From assembly GCF_907165205.1 (NCBI RefSeq), contig NC_058192.1, positions 31,028,001-31,092,000 on the forward strand: DNA of 64,000 nucleotides, written 5' to 3'. Shown one piece after another: positions 40,645 to 51,459 of this stretch (positions are counted from its first letter, which is position 1; every line of letters starts with the position of its first letter). The notes under the pieces were generated by a model. It was not told the DNA's origin. It searched no databases and saw nothing but the letters and a program-made list of their open reading frames with translations. Source of the stretch: Coccinella septempunctata. Lineage: Eukaryota > Arthropoda > Insecta > Coleoptera > Coccinellidae. The translations under genes and the position numbers were made by a program.

Positions 40645-42215
40645 TGAACAAGAACTTTTGCCGGATAATAAGTGTGAAATCCATACTGGTGAACGCATTG
40701 CTAATATAGTGATAACCTGAACCACCAACACAGAATTAAAAATTATTGCGGAAAGACAAACGACGAAGGTTAAACCTATAACAGCAGAAAATTGAAAAAA
40801 TTTGTAGCTTGATTACATTCGAATTTTTGTTTCCAATGAGCTTTGTCATTTACCTATGTTTCTTTTCTCAGATACTGTGGGATGAAATTCTTGTCGTTTT
40901 TTTTTCGCAGTATTCTTTAGACTGATAAAAAAATGGTTTTTGTTTTGAAACTTCGTTTTCCCATAATAAAATCGAATGGAAGACAAAGAAGGGCTCAGTT
41001 GACGACTGGCATCCTCTTTAATCCGAAAGCCCTTCCATTGCAGAATTATTGACAATAATTTCCGAATGATAAACATCCCAGAAAACCGAAAAATTGGACA
41101 ATAGACGTGAATGCTGACGTCACATGACAGCGCCCAGGCCTTTCCATATCGGAGGTAACGGTAGAACTCGTTTTCCTGTTTTGCTTTTTCATCTTGAATG
41201 ACGATTTTCTGTAGATGTAAATAATTGAAATTTTCAATATTCTAACAGTGAGTAATTTTCCCCTTTTCTCTTTTTGAGTTTGTCCGTGTCGTTATACAGT
41301 TGTCTTGCTTGATCTGCTTTAATGGTTGTATTGTGGTTTTCCGGTGTTTTAAACTTAGAACATAAATACAGGGAATGGACATCGTCGTGCTATAAATGTA
41401 TTTGTTGAGGTTTGTGGTACAAATATTCGATGCTTCTCTGTCTAGCGCGACACTAAGGCAGTGGCGTAAAATAAATAAATTTATATAGCTCCTACCTTTT
41501 GTGCGGAAAATTGAAGTGACAATGATGTCAGATTCAACTATCTCAATTTTGATTGGCAACACTCACTTCAGTCTTTGGACAACAACAAATGTTTAATTTC
41601 CATTCCTTGTATCTATGTTTCAAGGTTTTAAATTCGATCTCTTTGATACCTGTTTCGATGAATGTAATATATGTGATTGATATTTTAGTAGTTCAAATGC
41701 ATATTTTTATTTTAGCCTGAAGAAGGCACAATGAAGTGTTTGTTCCTTGGACCGAGATTTCCTAAAATAACTATTCTGTTCCCGCTTATTGGTTTGCTTT
41801 ACCAATTAGTTATTAAGTTTAAACCTTCCCTGATGACCAACAAATCTAGGAAAGGCATATATTGGTTTTTTTCTTCAAAAGTGAATTGGAACTTTTGATG
41901 GTGTTAGCTGAGAATTGCCATTGTTAGTATTTTGTCCGACAGGATCGAAATCAGTGTATCATCAACGAATAGTTTGAGAAGAGGTATCTCAAAATCTGAT
42001 ATCGCTACGCTATCTAAAGCGTAGTAAAATATTTCGTGAAACCAATCTCTGCAATCTGCAATCAATTCTGAACATCATGATTTTTCAAGACGTTTGTGGA
42101 AGCTGAAATACCTAGGATATGAAAACTGCATCACTCTTTTTTAAGTTTCCGATGGTTTCTTCCATAGCATCCATATTGAATTTTCAATTCATTGATATTA
42201 GTTCTTCATAACCGT
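40645..42215. other. No recognised gene; one Penelope-tail-like segment
   Basis: Nothing coding is supported. At 41700-41825 the string GCCTGAAGAAGGCAC and the ending GCTTTACCAATTAGTTATTA resemble the tail of the Penelope-like fragment at 40560-40640, which suggests a second diverged copy. Confidence 0.4.
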
Positions 42216-42221
42216 CTAATA

Positions 42222-43015
42222 TAGGCTGACCAGATTATCCCAAGTTCGATGACCGACGGACCTGGAGTATATGTATATTTATATATACAGAGCGAATCTT
42301 TGAATCGTAAAAATATTTCAACAGTACATTCTCGAGGTCAAAAGAAACTTTATTCCTGTAAAATTTTTTCCTATTCAGCCCTGATAAAAAGATATAGCCA
42401 TTTTAAAATTACTCGACAACTATATTCCGAATTTCATTTAATTCGATAAAAACATTTATCTTTTGAACCCAGCCGATTCGGAAAAAATGGTAAGGGAAAA
42501 AAGTGTTTCTTTTGACCTAGAGAATTTTACTGTGAAATAGTTGTACGAGTCTAGGACTCACCCTGTATATGCTTCCAGCTATTCAGTTTCCTACAACGTA
42601 TGGTGAGGAAAAAATAATTTATTAGAGAAATAATGAAAGTTTCTCACAACGCAAAAACGAAAATTCAATAATATTAATATAATGGTTGTGCATTACACTG
42701 TGGAATGAGAAGAGGGCTTCAGGCGTCGCTAGCCTTTCTCCAAATGCAATCTTAATTGACCCAAACACTTCCTACATTGGACTTCAGAATCAATTGTTGT
42801 TTTTTTAAGGAATGGAAATTCTTTTGAAAGAAAAAGAAAGAAAATTTGCACTTTCTTTTGTTATTATCCATCTCAAATAATCTTGAGAACAATACTGAAT
42901 TAAATTCAAGATTTTGAGGGACATTTTGACGGACGTTTTCCAATGACGGACTTCTTGGACGATTGACGGACTGTCCGTCACAATGACGGACGTCTGGTCA
43001 CCCTACTAATAGGAC
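42222..43015. mobile_element. 794-bp TIR element with CTAATA duplication
   Basis: The left end TAGGCTGACCAGA and right end TCTGGTCACCCTA are inverted with one mismatch. GACGGAC-type subrepeats lie near both ends. CTAATA flanks it (42216-42221 and 43016-43021), a 6-bp direct repeat. No transposase frame is present. A second inverted pair inside (ATACAGAGCGAATC near 42278 and CACCCTGTATAT near 42560) suggests another small element nested within. The superfamily is undecided. Confidence 0.72.
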
Positions 43016-43021
43016 ATCGCG

Positions 43022-45215
43022 GTGAATCACCCTGTATACGCGCACATTTTGTTGACTTACATAGGTCAAAAATACATTTTCAAACAGCTCATCTTTCCTG
43101 ACTCAATAGAACTTTCGGAGACAATATTTCATTTTCAGCATAACATCAATAACACGGCATCCCATGCTAAAAAGCTCCTGAAACACAATTTCCTCCCTTT
43201 ATTTACACGGCACTTCCATCCCGAGGTGGGCGTTTCATGAACGCTTGCGCGATGGCAGCGCCCTGTATGCTAAAGTTTGTCAGTGTGACCTGAACTGAAC
43301 AGCCATATGCTCGAAAATACGGGTCGATTTTGTGTAGAACTTTGTTTTTATATTTGAGATGAGCCAATCAGTCCACATTTTTATACGATAAGCTCTTTTG
43401 CATTATCGAGTTTAGGTAAATATTTCGAAGCACTTTCAGAACACGGTGCTATTAGTTCAATGCTCGGAGACTATTGACGTGGCAGATTTGAAGTGTCGAA
43501 TAGTTTGAATTTTATCGTAATAACACTAACTGTTTGAAATGGGAGCAAAAGGAAGTGTCGAAGCTGCTAAGTGTAATGCACAAAACTGGAATAACTTGGA
43601 GGTAAGAGTGTATAGCTTTCTGGCAATATAATGGTAACTGTCGTGTTGGATTTTATTCTCACAATTTCAAACTTCTGCGATCAATATCTGGACTGATCGG
43701 TTGTTTTTACATTCAGTTAAGTTTTCTAACTAAGGGTGTAATGACAAATTAAATTGGAGAATTTTGAGTGACACTCTTCATTCTATGCCAATCTTTCCAG
43801 CTTTTACTGTATTCCTTATCAGGCTTTTGAATGTGAGGTTATACGGTATAGGAAATTTTCCAAGCTCCAAACAGTGGGTCTTTACATATAAAATCCATTC
43901 TACTGGATATCACTGAATTTCTGAACAAATTTATGAACTATTAACGTAGGTTTTCCATATTCTGAACAGAAATCTTCTCTTGTCAATTGACAAGACAAGA
44001 AAGGAAAATAATAAACAATTAGATTTAAATTCAGAATATCGAAAATCTAAATTAATAGTTTATAAATTTGTTCAGAAATTCATATACTATATATTTCTAA
44101 TAACTGAAGTTTTTTGTTTCATGAATAAGTCATCCAATTTGAAAATACCAACTATTCGAACCCTTGGCTTGGCTAATCACTGCAATGGTGAAATGCTATT
44201 GTTCAAGGTGTGCAAAATGTGTGATACCTGAACCACAATATTCTCACCCTGAGAGACGAAGGAAGATCAATGTGATTGAAAATGCGCTTGAATTTCTTCG
44301 GATTGCACATAATTCCGCCAACTGCACTCCACCATCAAAACTTTTTTTTTTTAGCTATGGGACAAAATCGACCTTTTGGCAATATTTTCTCCATTTCCAG
44401 GAACATGTTCCAGGAACTTGTAATGAAATCGTTTTAGAAACACTTGTTTGATAGCAGTTAAGCTGCTCACTTTCTTTTTGAAGGAGTTTTCTTGCTGAGA
44501 ATGAGATTGTTTATTCTCTTATGAAAATATCATTTTGTAATGTATGTATCAAAAAATCAACACTTTGAAAATATATAATATCTCATATTTCTCCAGTTTC
44601 GTACTCTGATTTTGTCTAAACGGGTGTGAAACAACGTAAGTTTCATGCGAATTCCTACCGCGGAAAGAGTGAAGTTTACTCTTACTATCCTATTTGATTT
44701 GTTGAGTAGCAAGTAGTTCAGTTAGTATAGATAGATACATGGATATGAGTTTATAACATGTACAAATTGTGGTGAACTCTGAAAAATCTGTGAGTTATTC
44801 TATAACTGTTTAGTTAGGTACTAATCGTGTGTGAATTCGAAGAAAAGGCATTTTCAAGAATTTCCTGGAAAATATATTCCGAAATAACGGGTTATCGGAA
44901 CCTAGAATTCGTTAGTTACTGTTTTTTTTCCGTTACCAAGTTTTCGAGGAAAAAATTGAAAGACGCTAAAAGCAATCAACGAACTCAAACGCAGAAATGA
45001 CGGGAATGTCTACATTTTGATTTGATTGGTGAGCGAGGCAATAACTTGGGCAAGTCCATGAAGCCTAATTATGTACGAGTTGCATACAAAGATTTATGTT
45101 CGACTGCAATGCAGAAATTTCATTTTCTGAAATGGCTTATTACTGAAAAACAATACGTGTGCTTTTGATTTTCTTACCTTGGTAACCGGCGACCTTGGCA
45201 ACCATAGTAAACACA
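43022..45215. other. Low-coding stretch with one possible host exon
   Basis: Apart from the candidate exon at 43539 I see no gene here. Short frames at 43980-44451 lack any known motif. The base composition is less repeat-like than the rest of the window, so it could be host intron or promoter DNA. Confidence 0.35.
43539..43601 (+). CDS. Possible host first coding exon (unidentified)
   Basis: An ATG in the context TTTGAAATGGG starts 21 codons (MGAKGSVEAAKCNAQNWNNL plus E) ending exactly at GAG|GTAAGA, a good splice-donor match in phase 0. I do not recognise the peptide, and no acceptor-linked second exon was found in the following 1.6 kb. It is the only stretch in the window with a gene-start look outside mobile elements. 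It may well be chance. Confidence 0.22.
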
Positions 45216-45223
45216 GTTGTTTA

Positions 45224-46392
45224 CATAGATTAGAGTTATGTAGATTGGAAACTTCCATACTACGAGACGAAACCGTTTTTTTGCGCCCTCTCTTAACCTG
45301 GGGTGAATTAATGGGTGTTTCTTTCAATATACAATTAATAGATGACGCTGGAAAAAGTAGATTTCCTTCAACCTTCAACTTCATTCACAGGACAAGGAGA
45401 GATTTGTGTTCTGTCATTTGAAATTTTGAAGATTAATCTTTTTGAATTGAAATGTTTGAAAATATTTTATATATCCTAGTTTAGGCAGCGAGTTATTATT
45501 CCCATGATTTTGTGAGGTTTTTTCATCCCCTTCAGGTAATGCGAAGAACATTTTTAGTCAACTGTTTTATTTTTACCTATTGAATTATGCATTTTCAAAT
45601 GGACTTGTTAACATTCGATACATTGGAGTTGTAACGAACGATACTACCAATTTTACTCACTTATGAAATGACTTAATTTTAATATTTTTCAACTATTGAT
45701 CAATAAGGTATCGAAAAAAGTGAATATCAAAAGGGAAAATATCAAACTATGTTTCCGGATATCCGATTAGAAAAAAAAAATTCATTCCTGTGCTGAAGAA
45801 GGCGTAATTCTACGTGAAAGTTACGATTGTGGCGACTGTGAAATAGCTTATCAGGAAAAACTTTCCTATACCTACTAAAATGGTTCGAATTTAAGACTGG
45901 AGTCCTGGTATAAACGAAAAAATAAACCTTTATAGAGTATATTTTATTGCTTGTTGATCCATGCAATTAATAAAATAATACAATAAAGAATGCCATATTA
46001 TCCTTATTTTTTCCTTTGCATTAATCGGTTTTTCACTTTGAAAATTATGCGAATGAAAGAATACTACTGCGGTGATTTATTCGTATCATAAAAATACTAA
46101 ACTACTGATATTTCATCTGAACTAAATACCAGTACATTGGTGTTTATATTATTTGATACTAATAAATTGTCAAGTAGTTTTCTTGCGTTCACATGGACAA
46201 CTCGAATTTCCTGCAATGTATGGAGAATATACTGAAAACACAGAAATTATACTCGTTTTTTTTGTTTGACAACACACAGCTTTTTTTTCAAAACCAGATC
46301 TACTCAAGCTTCACCCCAGTCCACCAGAGGTCGCGGTGAACAATGTTTCAAAATATTGTGAGAGTTTCCTATCTACACTACCTTAATCTATG
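45224..46392 (-). mobile_element. 1169-bp TIR element, copy 2, with perfect 8-bp duplication
   Basis: It is the inverted sister of 13618-14788, alignable end to end with small indels. GTTGTTTA lies on both sides (45216-45223 and 46393-46400). The termini are CATAGATTAGAG and CCTTAATCTATG. It has no transposase. The target immediately to the right contains a tyrosine-recombinase fragment. Confidence 0.92.
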
Positions 46393-46429
46393 GTTGTTTA
46401 CTTCCTTAATTTTATGACAAACGTCATAA

Positions 46430-46690
46430 TAATCCAAAAAATTGATAGTGCTGGAGAAGAAAGCGTAGAAAATTTAGCCGTGAGCGCCAAAGAATCTCGC
46501 TCACCCACTAAATCTAAAAGTGCTTTTGAAAATATGTATGCTGCCTATAACCAGTGGTGTAAAACGAGGAAAATTCTAAAATCGACATAAGACAGTATTC
46601 TGGTTTACTTCAATAGTGAATTGAAAGCTCACAAAAGTTCTAAGCTACGGACTAAATCGATGTATTGGAAAGATAAGTGTTACTACCAGA
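46430..46690 (+). pseudogene. Tyrosine-recombinase (Crypton-like) N-terminal fragment
   Basis: The frame 46390-46590 contains KSKSAFENMYAAYNQWCKTR, and after a stop the following bases read as SILVYFNSELKAHKSSKL. This resembles the core-binding helices of insect Crypton-like recombinases (a YxxFxxW-type helix, then VLLxYFxEL and KxSTLW). The catalytic domain is missing. The dispersed repeat that also lies near the Crypton at 11210 follows at 46829. The assignment is tentative because no catalytic residue is present. Confidence 0.42.
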
Positions 46691-46828
46691 ATATTGGGCC
46701 AGGAAGTAGTTGATGTAGCATCAAGAGTATTGCAGATCTAAAACTGTGCTTCCACATCGAGGTCGACTTCCTCATTAATTTTTATAATAACAAAGAATGT
46801 GTTTTTGATATTCACTACCACACTAATG

Positions 46829-46985
46829 CTTACAGCGGGTTTCATAAAACTTCGATTGTCCGATCAACGATTTGACAGTCACTCGATTTCTGAAACAAAA
46901 ACAATGAAACCTTTTAATTTTTGCATATATTGAGGAAGTAGCAATTGAGAATAATTGAATGGACATATAAGCATCATGATTTAAT
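46829..46985 (+). repeat. Dispersed repeat, copy 2 of 10404-10560
   Basis: CAGCGGGTTTCATAAAACTT and GTAGCAATTGAGAATAATTG are shared with the 10404 copy in the same order and orientation. Confidence 0.65.
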
Positions 46986-48060
46986 GCGAGAATGATATTC
47001 TGAATGATCACAATTGAATTATCGATTGAAAACAAATTGACGTCTAATCGTCAATCAAGTGTTGTTTCCCCGATCAAGCTTTATGAAACCGGAGGTTAGA
47101 AAAGTAATTTTGTTTTTAGGTCGAAGTTCAATTCTTCTTCCTATAAATTCCAATAAAGTGTTGTTTGCATCTAGTATATTTACTTTACAGAATGATAGTG
47201 ACAGTTGAGTCCAATAAAGTGGTGTTCAATAAAGTACTCAATTATGGACACTAAACGAATTCATAAATAAAGTGTTTATGATGCAGTCGAACATAAAATA
47301 TGTTTTGCTCCCCTTAGGTGTTAATAATTCATGCCATATTTTATCGTTTATCTTATTTATTTTGATGAATATCATTTAAAGTTCAATCAATTATGAACTT
47401 CATTATCAAAATTTGGATGAATTTTTTCTCGTTTTTTCTAAATTTCTCCATCTCTAATCAAAGTTTCAGTTACTTTTGAAGTACTGCAGGAAACTTTTGG
47501 CTTCTTTATATTGTATGAAATTTTATTTGCAACTTCCTCATTAACGTATTAATGCAACATTACTTTCCCCAATAGTTGCAGCTTTCCATCCGTTATGCCG
47601 CTTGATTTGATGTCTCCAATATTCGCTCATAAAGTGGCCGACGTTTTTCTAAGGGAGAGTCCAGTATACTCCTGTTCTCAAAGTTCGGAAATTTAGAAAT
47701 TCCACTTAGGATTGGAGTAATCGAGTTTTTTCCGACAGGCTGGTCAAGGCACTTTTCACGTTGATATCACATGAAGAAGCGAGGATTAAAATTTGCATGT
47801 GGTCATGTAGGATCTCTGAACAATATGGTTTCGAATTATTTTTTGAAAAACAAATGGCACTTTCATCTACATTGTCCATTTCCATTGTGCAGAGTTCAGT
47901 AGAACGACGCGCTCCAGCAATTTAAATAGTCATTACAACCTTCATCATTGAAGAAATATCATCCGGGGCTTCGAACAGGAATTTATTTTCGTCTTTTCTG
48001 TCAAACACAGAACTTTTGGGTTAACCTCCGCCATTCCTTCTTTTTAAAAGTAATCGAAGT
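46986..48060. other. No recognised gene
   Basis: This is AT-rich sequence with short tandem phrases (CAATAAAGTG repeated near 47150-47240). I see no coding signal. Confidence 0.45.
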
Positions 48061-48500
48061 TTAGGATACTCGGGAAATATGGATTTATGTTAATAGACTC
48101 AACATCACATCAAAAATTCTCTCGGTTCTAGACAGGAATAATGAACAAAATACCAATTCACAAGCCATCGTTGATATTCTAGCATAGCATAAGAAAACTA
48201 TAAATTCGAATCCACAACGCCAACCCGCTGAACATTCCCTTTTGGACGAACCAAAACCAATCATAAATCAGCGTTTCACATTGTCCGGACTGACGTTAGC
48301 ACTTTCAACTATCAGAATTACAGCATCAGGCTCAGATAATATACCCATGATATTTTTTAAAAACCTCCGGTCTTATACATTGAGAAAACAAAATAGTGAA
48401 ATTACAGTGAAAATCTTGGGTTCTTTACGACCACCGATAATCACTGGAATTTCACAAGGAATATTCCGGAATATTCTGAAAAACAAAAATTGTAAAATTA
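48061..48500 (+). pseudogene. LINE reverse-transcriptase crumbs
   Basis: A frame from 48242 has NQRFTLSGLTLAL and SGSDNIPMIFFKNL, matching the start of a LINE RT (helper helix, then SxGPDxIPxxFLKNL). It then jumps to LGSLRPPIITGISQG, which corresponds to the later (S/T)GxPQG motif. About 150 codons, including the first catalytic Asp motif, are deleted, and the YADD box is absent. It is an old, internally deleted fragment. Confidence 0.6.
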
Positions 48501-48842
48501 CACAAAACATGAATTTAAAAGTTGGTTGTGATTTCACATGAAATTTTTTCGAATGATATTTCTACAAACTGAACATGTGAATACTTTTTGTGGAATCACA
48601 ATAAAGTTTGTTGGAAAATTACAATTATTTTGTGAATTCGCAAAAGATTATCACAGAAATAAATTGTAAAATTTGAAGAATTTGGAAAATGATAGGCGCT
48701 ACCTCTCGTTGTCGCGAAAATGCGTCGTGAAATTGGTATCAATTAGACCTTAAAATACCATAATATTGTGAATAAACAAAGCACTTTCACAGAACTCAAT
48801 TGTGAACTTCGAGTATTTGTTGAAATTCCAGAATTCATTGTA

Positions 48843-49004
48843 TTTGAGCAGTATTTGCGTGTGTGAGTTCACACCATTTCAGAGATGGCGTGCTCTTGGG
48901 GTGGTTGTTTCGTCTTGCTGCTAGGGTTGGAAGGTAGATTAATGTACCCTAGCAGCTACCTACGACAATCGCCGGAGCAGCGTAGTTCGTGCCTGCTATT
49001 TACG
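48843..49004 (-). mobile_element. Partial LTR related to the TRIM LTR
   Basis: On the minus strand this 160-bp piece matches the 3' half of the TRIM LTR: ACTACGCTGCT, CGGCGATTGTCGTAGGTAGC, ACCCTAGCAG and CCCCAAGAGCACGCCAT occur in the same order. It ends TACTGCTCAAA where the TRIM ends TACCGCCAAA. Divergence is about 15-20 percent. It lies beside a gypsy pol fragment of opposite orientation. Confidence 0.8.
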
Positions 49005-49017
49005 CTTTGAGTGCTCC

Positions 49018-49655
49018 ATTCCAGAAGTCAAGACGGTCAACGGATCCTCCAGGTATCAAAATCTACTAATACGATTTCCAGAGATCACCAGACCTGCAGT
49101 AGCCCCAGGACGCATCAGGCACAACACCAGGCATCACATCAAGACGATGCCCGGACCACCAGTAGCTTCGAGACCACGAAGCTTGGCACCAGAGTAGTAC
49201 AAGGCAGCCAAAAAGGAGTTCGAAGCCATGCTCCGACTAGGAATCGCGTATCCATCCAAGAGCCCATGGTCATCCCCACTGCATTTCTAACCAAATAAGG
49301 GTTCTGAAGAATGGAGACCTTGTAGAGACTACCATGCCCTGAACGCCCGGACTGTCCCCGACCAGTATCCTGTGACACATCCAGGATTACGCCGACATCC
49401 TTCAGGGGAAGAAATTATTCCCAACCCTCGATCTAGTTGAGGGCATACAACCAGATTCCCTTGGCCAAAGAAGACGTTCCCGAGACCGCCATCACAACGA
49501 CACTTGGACTGTTCAAGTTCCCAGTCATGACGTTTGGACTACGTAATGCAGCACAGACTTTCTAAAGATTTATCGATAAGGTTCTACAAGGACTAGAAAC
49601 TTCTGTTTCAGCTACATTGATGACGTGCTGATCGCCTCGTGCTTTGATTACCTCG
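49018..49655 (+). pseudogene. pol: Ty3/gypsy (CsRn1-like) protease-RT junction fragment
   Basis: With several frame changes the plus strand reads HNTRHHIKTMPGPPVASRPR, EFEAMLRLGIAYPSKSPWSS, EEWRPCRDYHALNARTVPDQ, NPRS, then FPVMTFGLRNAAQ and, shifted, a YIDDVLIA catalytic box near 49610-49640. These are the opening RT motifs of CsRn1-type gypsy elements. Stops at about 49193, 49299 and several later points, and small deletions, mark a dead fragment. Its clade agrees with the tRNA-Trp PBS of the TRIM and with the neighbouring LTR piece. Confidence 0.82.
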
Positions 49656-51430
49656 TCTCTATCGATGGAACAAGACCATTGTCAGACAGAATCCCAAGTA
49701 TTGGAACTGCTCGACCTGTTCTACAGTTTCATTCTCCAGGCTGATATGTGTTTGAAGGCTTTCTGGCGGACTTAACAGGATTTTGGTTTTGTCGATATTG
49801 AGTCTAAGACCTAAAGCTTCGTATATATGTTTATAGGTGTCCAGCATTATCTATAGATCCTCTGGGCCGCTAGCGATACGTGCGGAGTCGTCTGCATATT
49901 GAAGTTCCGTGATAAACTTTGAACGGGTGTTTGCTCTGAGGCGCTTCAGGTTGAATAGGCCTCCATCAAATCTGAATCTTATCCTCTTACGGGCATACTC
50001 ATGTCTGCAATTATCGATACAGCTATGGCGAAAATATTGAACAGTAAGGGCACTGACACGCAGCCTTATTTTTTTTCCAGAGTTGGTTGAAAAATAGTCA
50101 GTTCTAGAGCCAGTATGCTATTTTTTAGCGATGTTGTTGTTAAGGAGGCTTTTACACACTGCTAAGTATTTTTCTGGTACTCCAAGGCGTCCCATGATTT
50201 TCCATAGCGCTTTCCGATTCACCGATTCGAAGGCCTTACTTAATTCGATGTAGGCTGTATAGATCCTTGATTGTTGTTCACGGGCCTTCTCTTGCAGCTG
50301 TCGCAGTGTGAAAATTAGGTCCACCGTACATCTATTTGTTCGAAAGCCGCACTGGGATTCAAGTAAAAGCTTTTTTAAGAGTGGAATCAGACGAGTACCA
50401 TAATCTTTGAGAGAATTTTGCCGGCCACACTAAGCAACGATATGCCCCTGTAATTGTTGCAATTTGATGTATCGCCTTTGTTTTTATAGAGGTTGATAAC
50501 TAAAACGTTTCTGAAGTCTTGTGGCACATCTCCTTGTGCTCGGATCTTGCGGAATAGTGCTAGGAGACTATTGGACAATGGTCGCATTCAGCGGACAGTT
50601 GCGCAACTGTTACCAAACGCTAGCGTAAACGTTCGGTGACATATGCGCTACATTCTCAACACGTTCTGGAGCGGACGCCACTTTTGGGAGCGGATTTGAT
50701 TTGTGCTAGGTAGCGGTAGCGGAAAGGAGCGAAAGTTGGACTTGAACTGAGTAGGTAGTTGTTATTTAGTGTGGAAGATGCACGAGCTTGAGTTTGTTGA
50801 GGAAAATGAAATGAAAATTGATGGAAGGTAATAAAGAAGGATGTTAAATAAGTTATAGGAAATATACTAGAGCAACAAAGTAATTCGTCAGAATTCTAGG
50901 TTATGTTTTTCACAAAAAAAAAACTGACTTAACCAGCACAAGGTTAACGAAACTTAAAAAATCCGTTTGTTTACGTCTTTCCTACAGACTTGTCAACTAA
51001 TCAGCTGATAGTGACAGCTCGTTGGACTGCCTTATCTTATCTCGGCTTGCCAGCGAACGTTCAACATGTTCCCGACCGCTACCGCTACCGATGGGTAGCA
51101 GAAGCGTTTTGCGCTCCGTCCGCTGAATGCGACCAATGTCTTCATCCAGGGCTTTGAATATCTCCGCCGTCTAGACTCATATTTTTCATCGCACTTATGA
51201 TTTCCGACATTGATATTTCGTCATCAAGCGATGTCATGGGAGCAGGTCTAAAATGGACAAATTCGAGTCGTTCTTTTGATTCAAGACCTGCGAGTAATGC
51301 TCCTTCTATATTTCGAGAATTTTTCTATCATCAGTTAGTATAGCTCCATGAGCTTTTTTCATAGGAATGTTAGCTTTTCTTAGTACAGTGAGTTTGAGCG
51401 ATTTTAAACCTTTCAGTTGGAGTTTTGGAA
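49656..51430 (-). pseudogene. zf-LINE copy 2: degraded reverse transcriptase
   Basis: Minus-strand pieces match the LINE at 14797 closely: KANIPMKKAHGAILTDDRK (near 51360) leading to KEHYSQVLN, RKIRAQGDVPQDFRNVLVIN (50587-50387), LQEKAREQQSRIYTAYIELSKAFESVNR (50324-50118; listed as two overlapping motifs), and LRLNIDKTKILLSPPESLQ (49847-49659). The RT catalytic box near 49885 reads as YADDS after frame correction. It is interrupted by a 553-bp TIR element and by several small indels. The C-terminal finger is missing because the 3' end is lost at 49656. It extends about 130 bp further 5' than copy 1. Confidence 0.85.
50581..51133. mobile_element. 553-bp TIR element in zf-LINE copy 2
   Basis: The ends GTCGCATTCAGCGGAC and GTCCGCTGAATGCGAC are perfect 16-bp inverted repeats. 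CAATG flanks both sides (50576-50580 and 51134-51138), and the other LINE copy has one CAATG at the equivalent place. If the flanking G and C are counted as termini, the duplication is AAT (3 bp), as in PIF/Harbinger; if not, it is 5 bp. No coding frame is present; TAGCGGTAGCGG-type subrepeats occur near both ends. Confidence 0.92.
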
Positions 51431-51438
51431 AGGAAAGA

Positions 51439-51458
51439 GTAGCATTTATAAATGCTAC
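51439..51458. repeat. 20-bp perfect palindrome at a junction of opposed LINE pieces
   Basis: GTAGCATTTATAAATGCTAC equals its own reverse complement. It lies exactly between the minus-strand zf-LINE remnant and the plus-strand RTE endonuclease remnant. Confidence 0.9.
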
Positions 51459-51459
51459 G

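Noticed and set aside
43980..44451. Two overlapping plus frames as a host gene
   Set aside because: No motif, no splice-site support and low-complexity composition.
48242..48541. Complete small gene
   Set aside because: It joins two LINE RT motifs that are normally about 150 codons apart, so it is an internally deleted LINE crumb.
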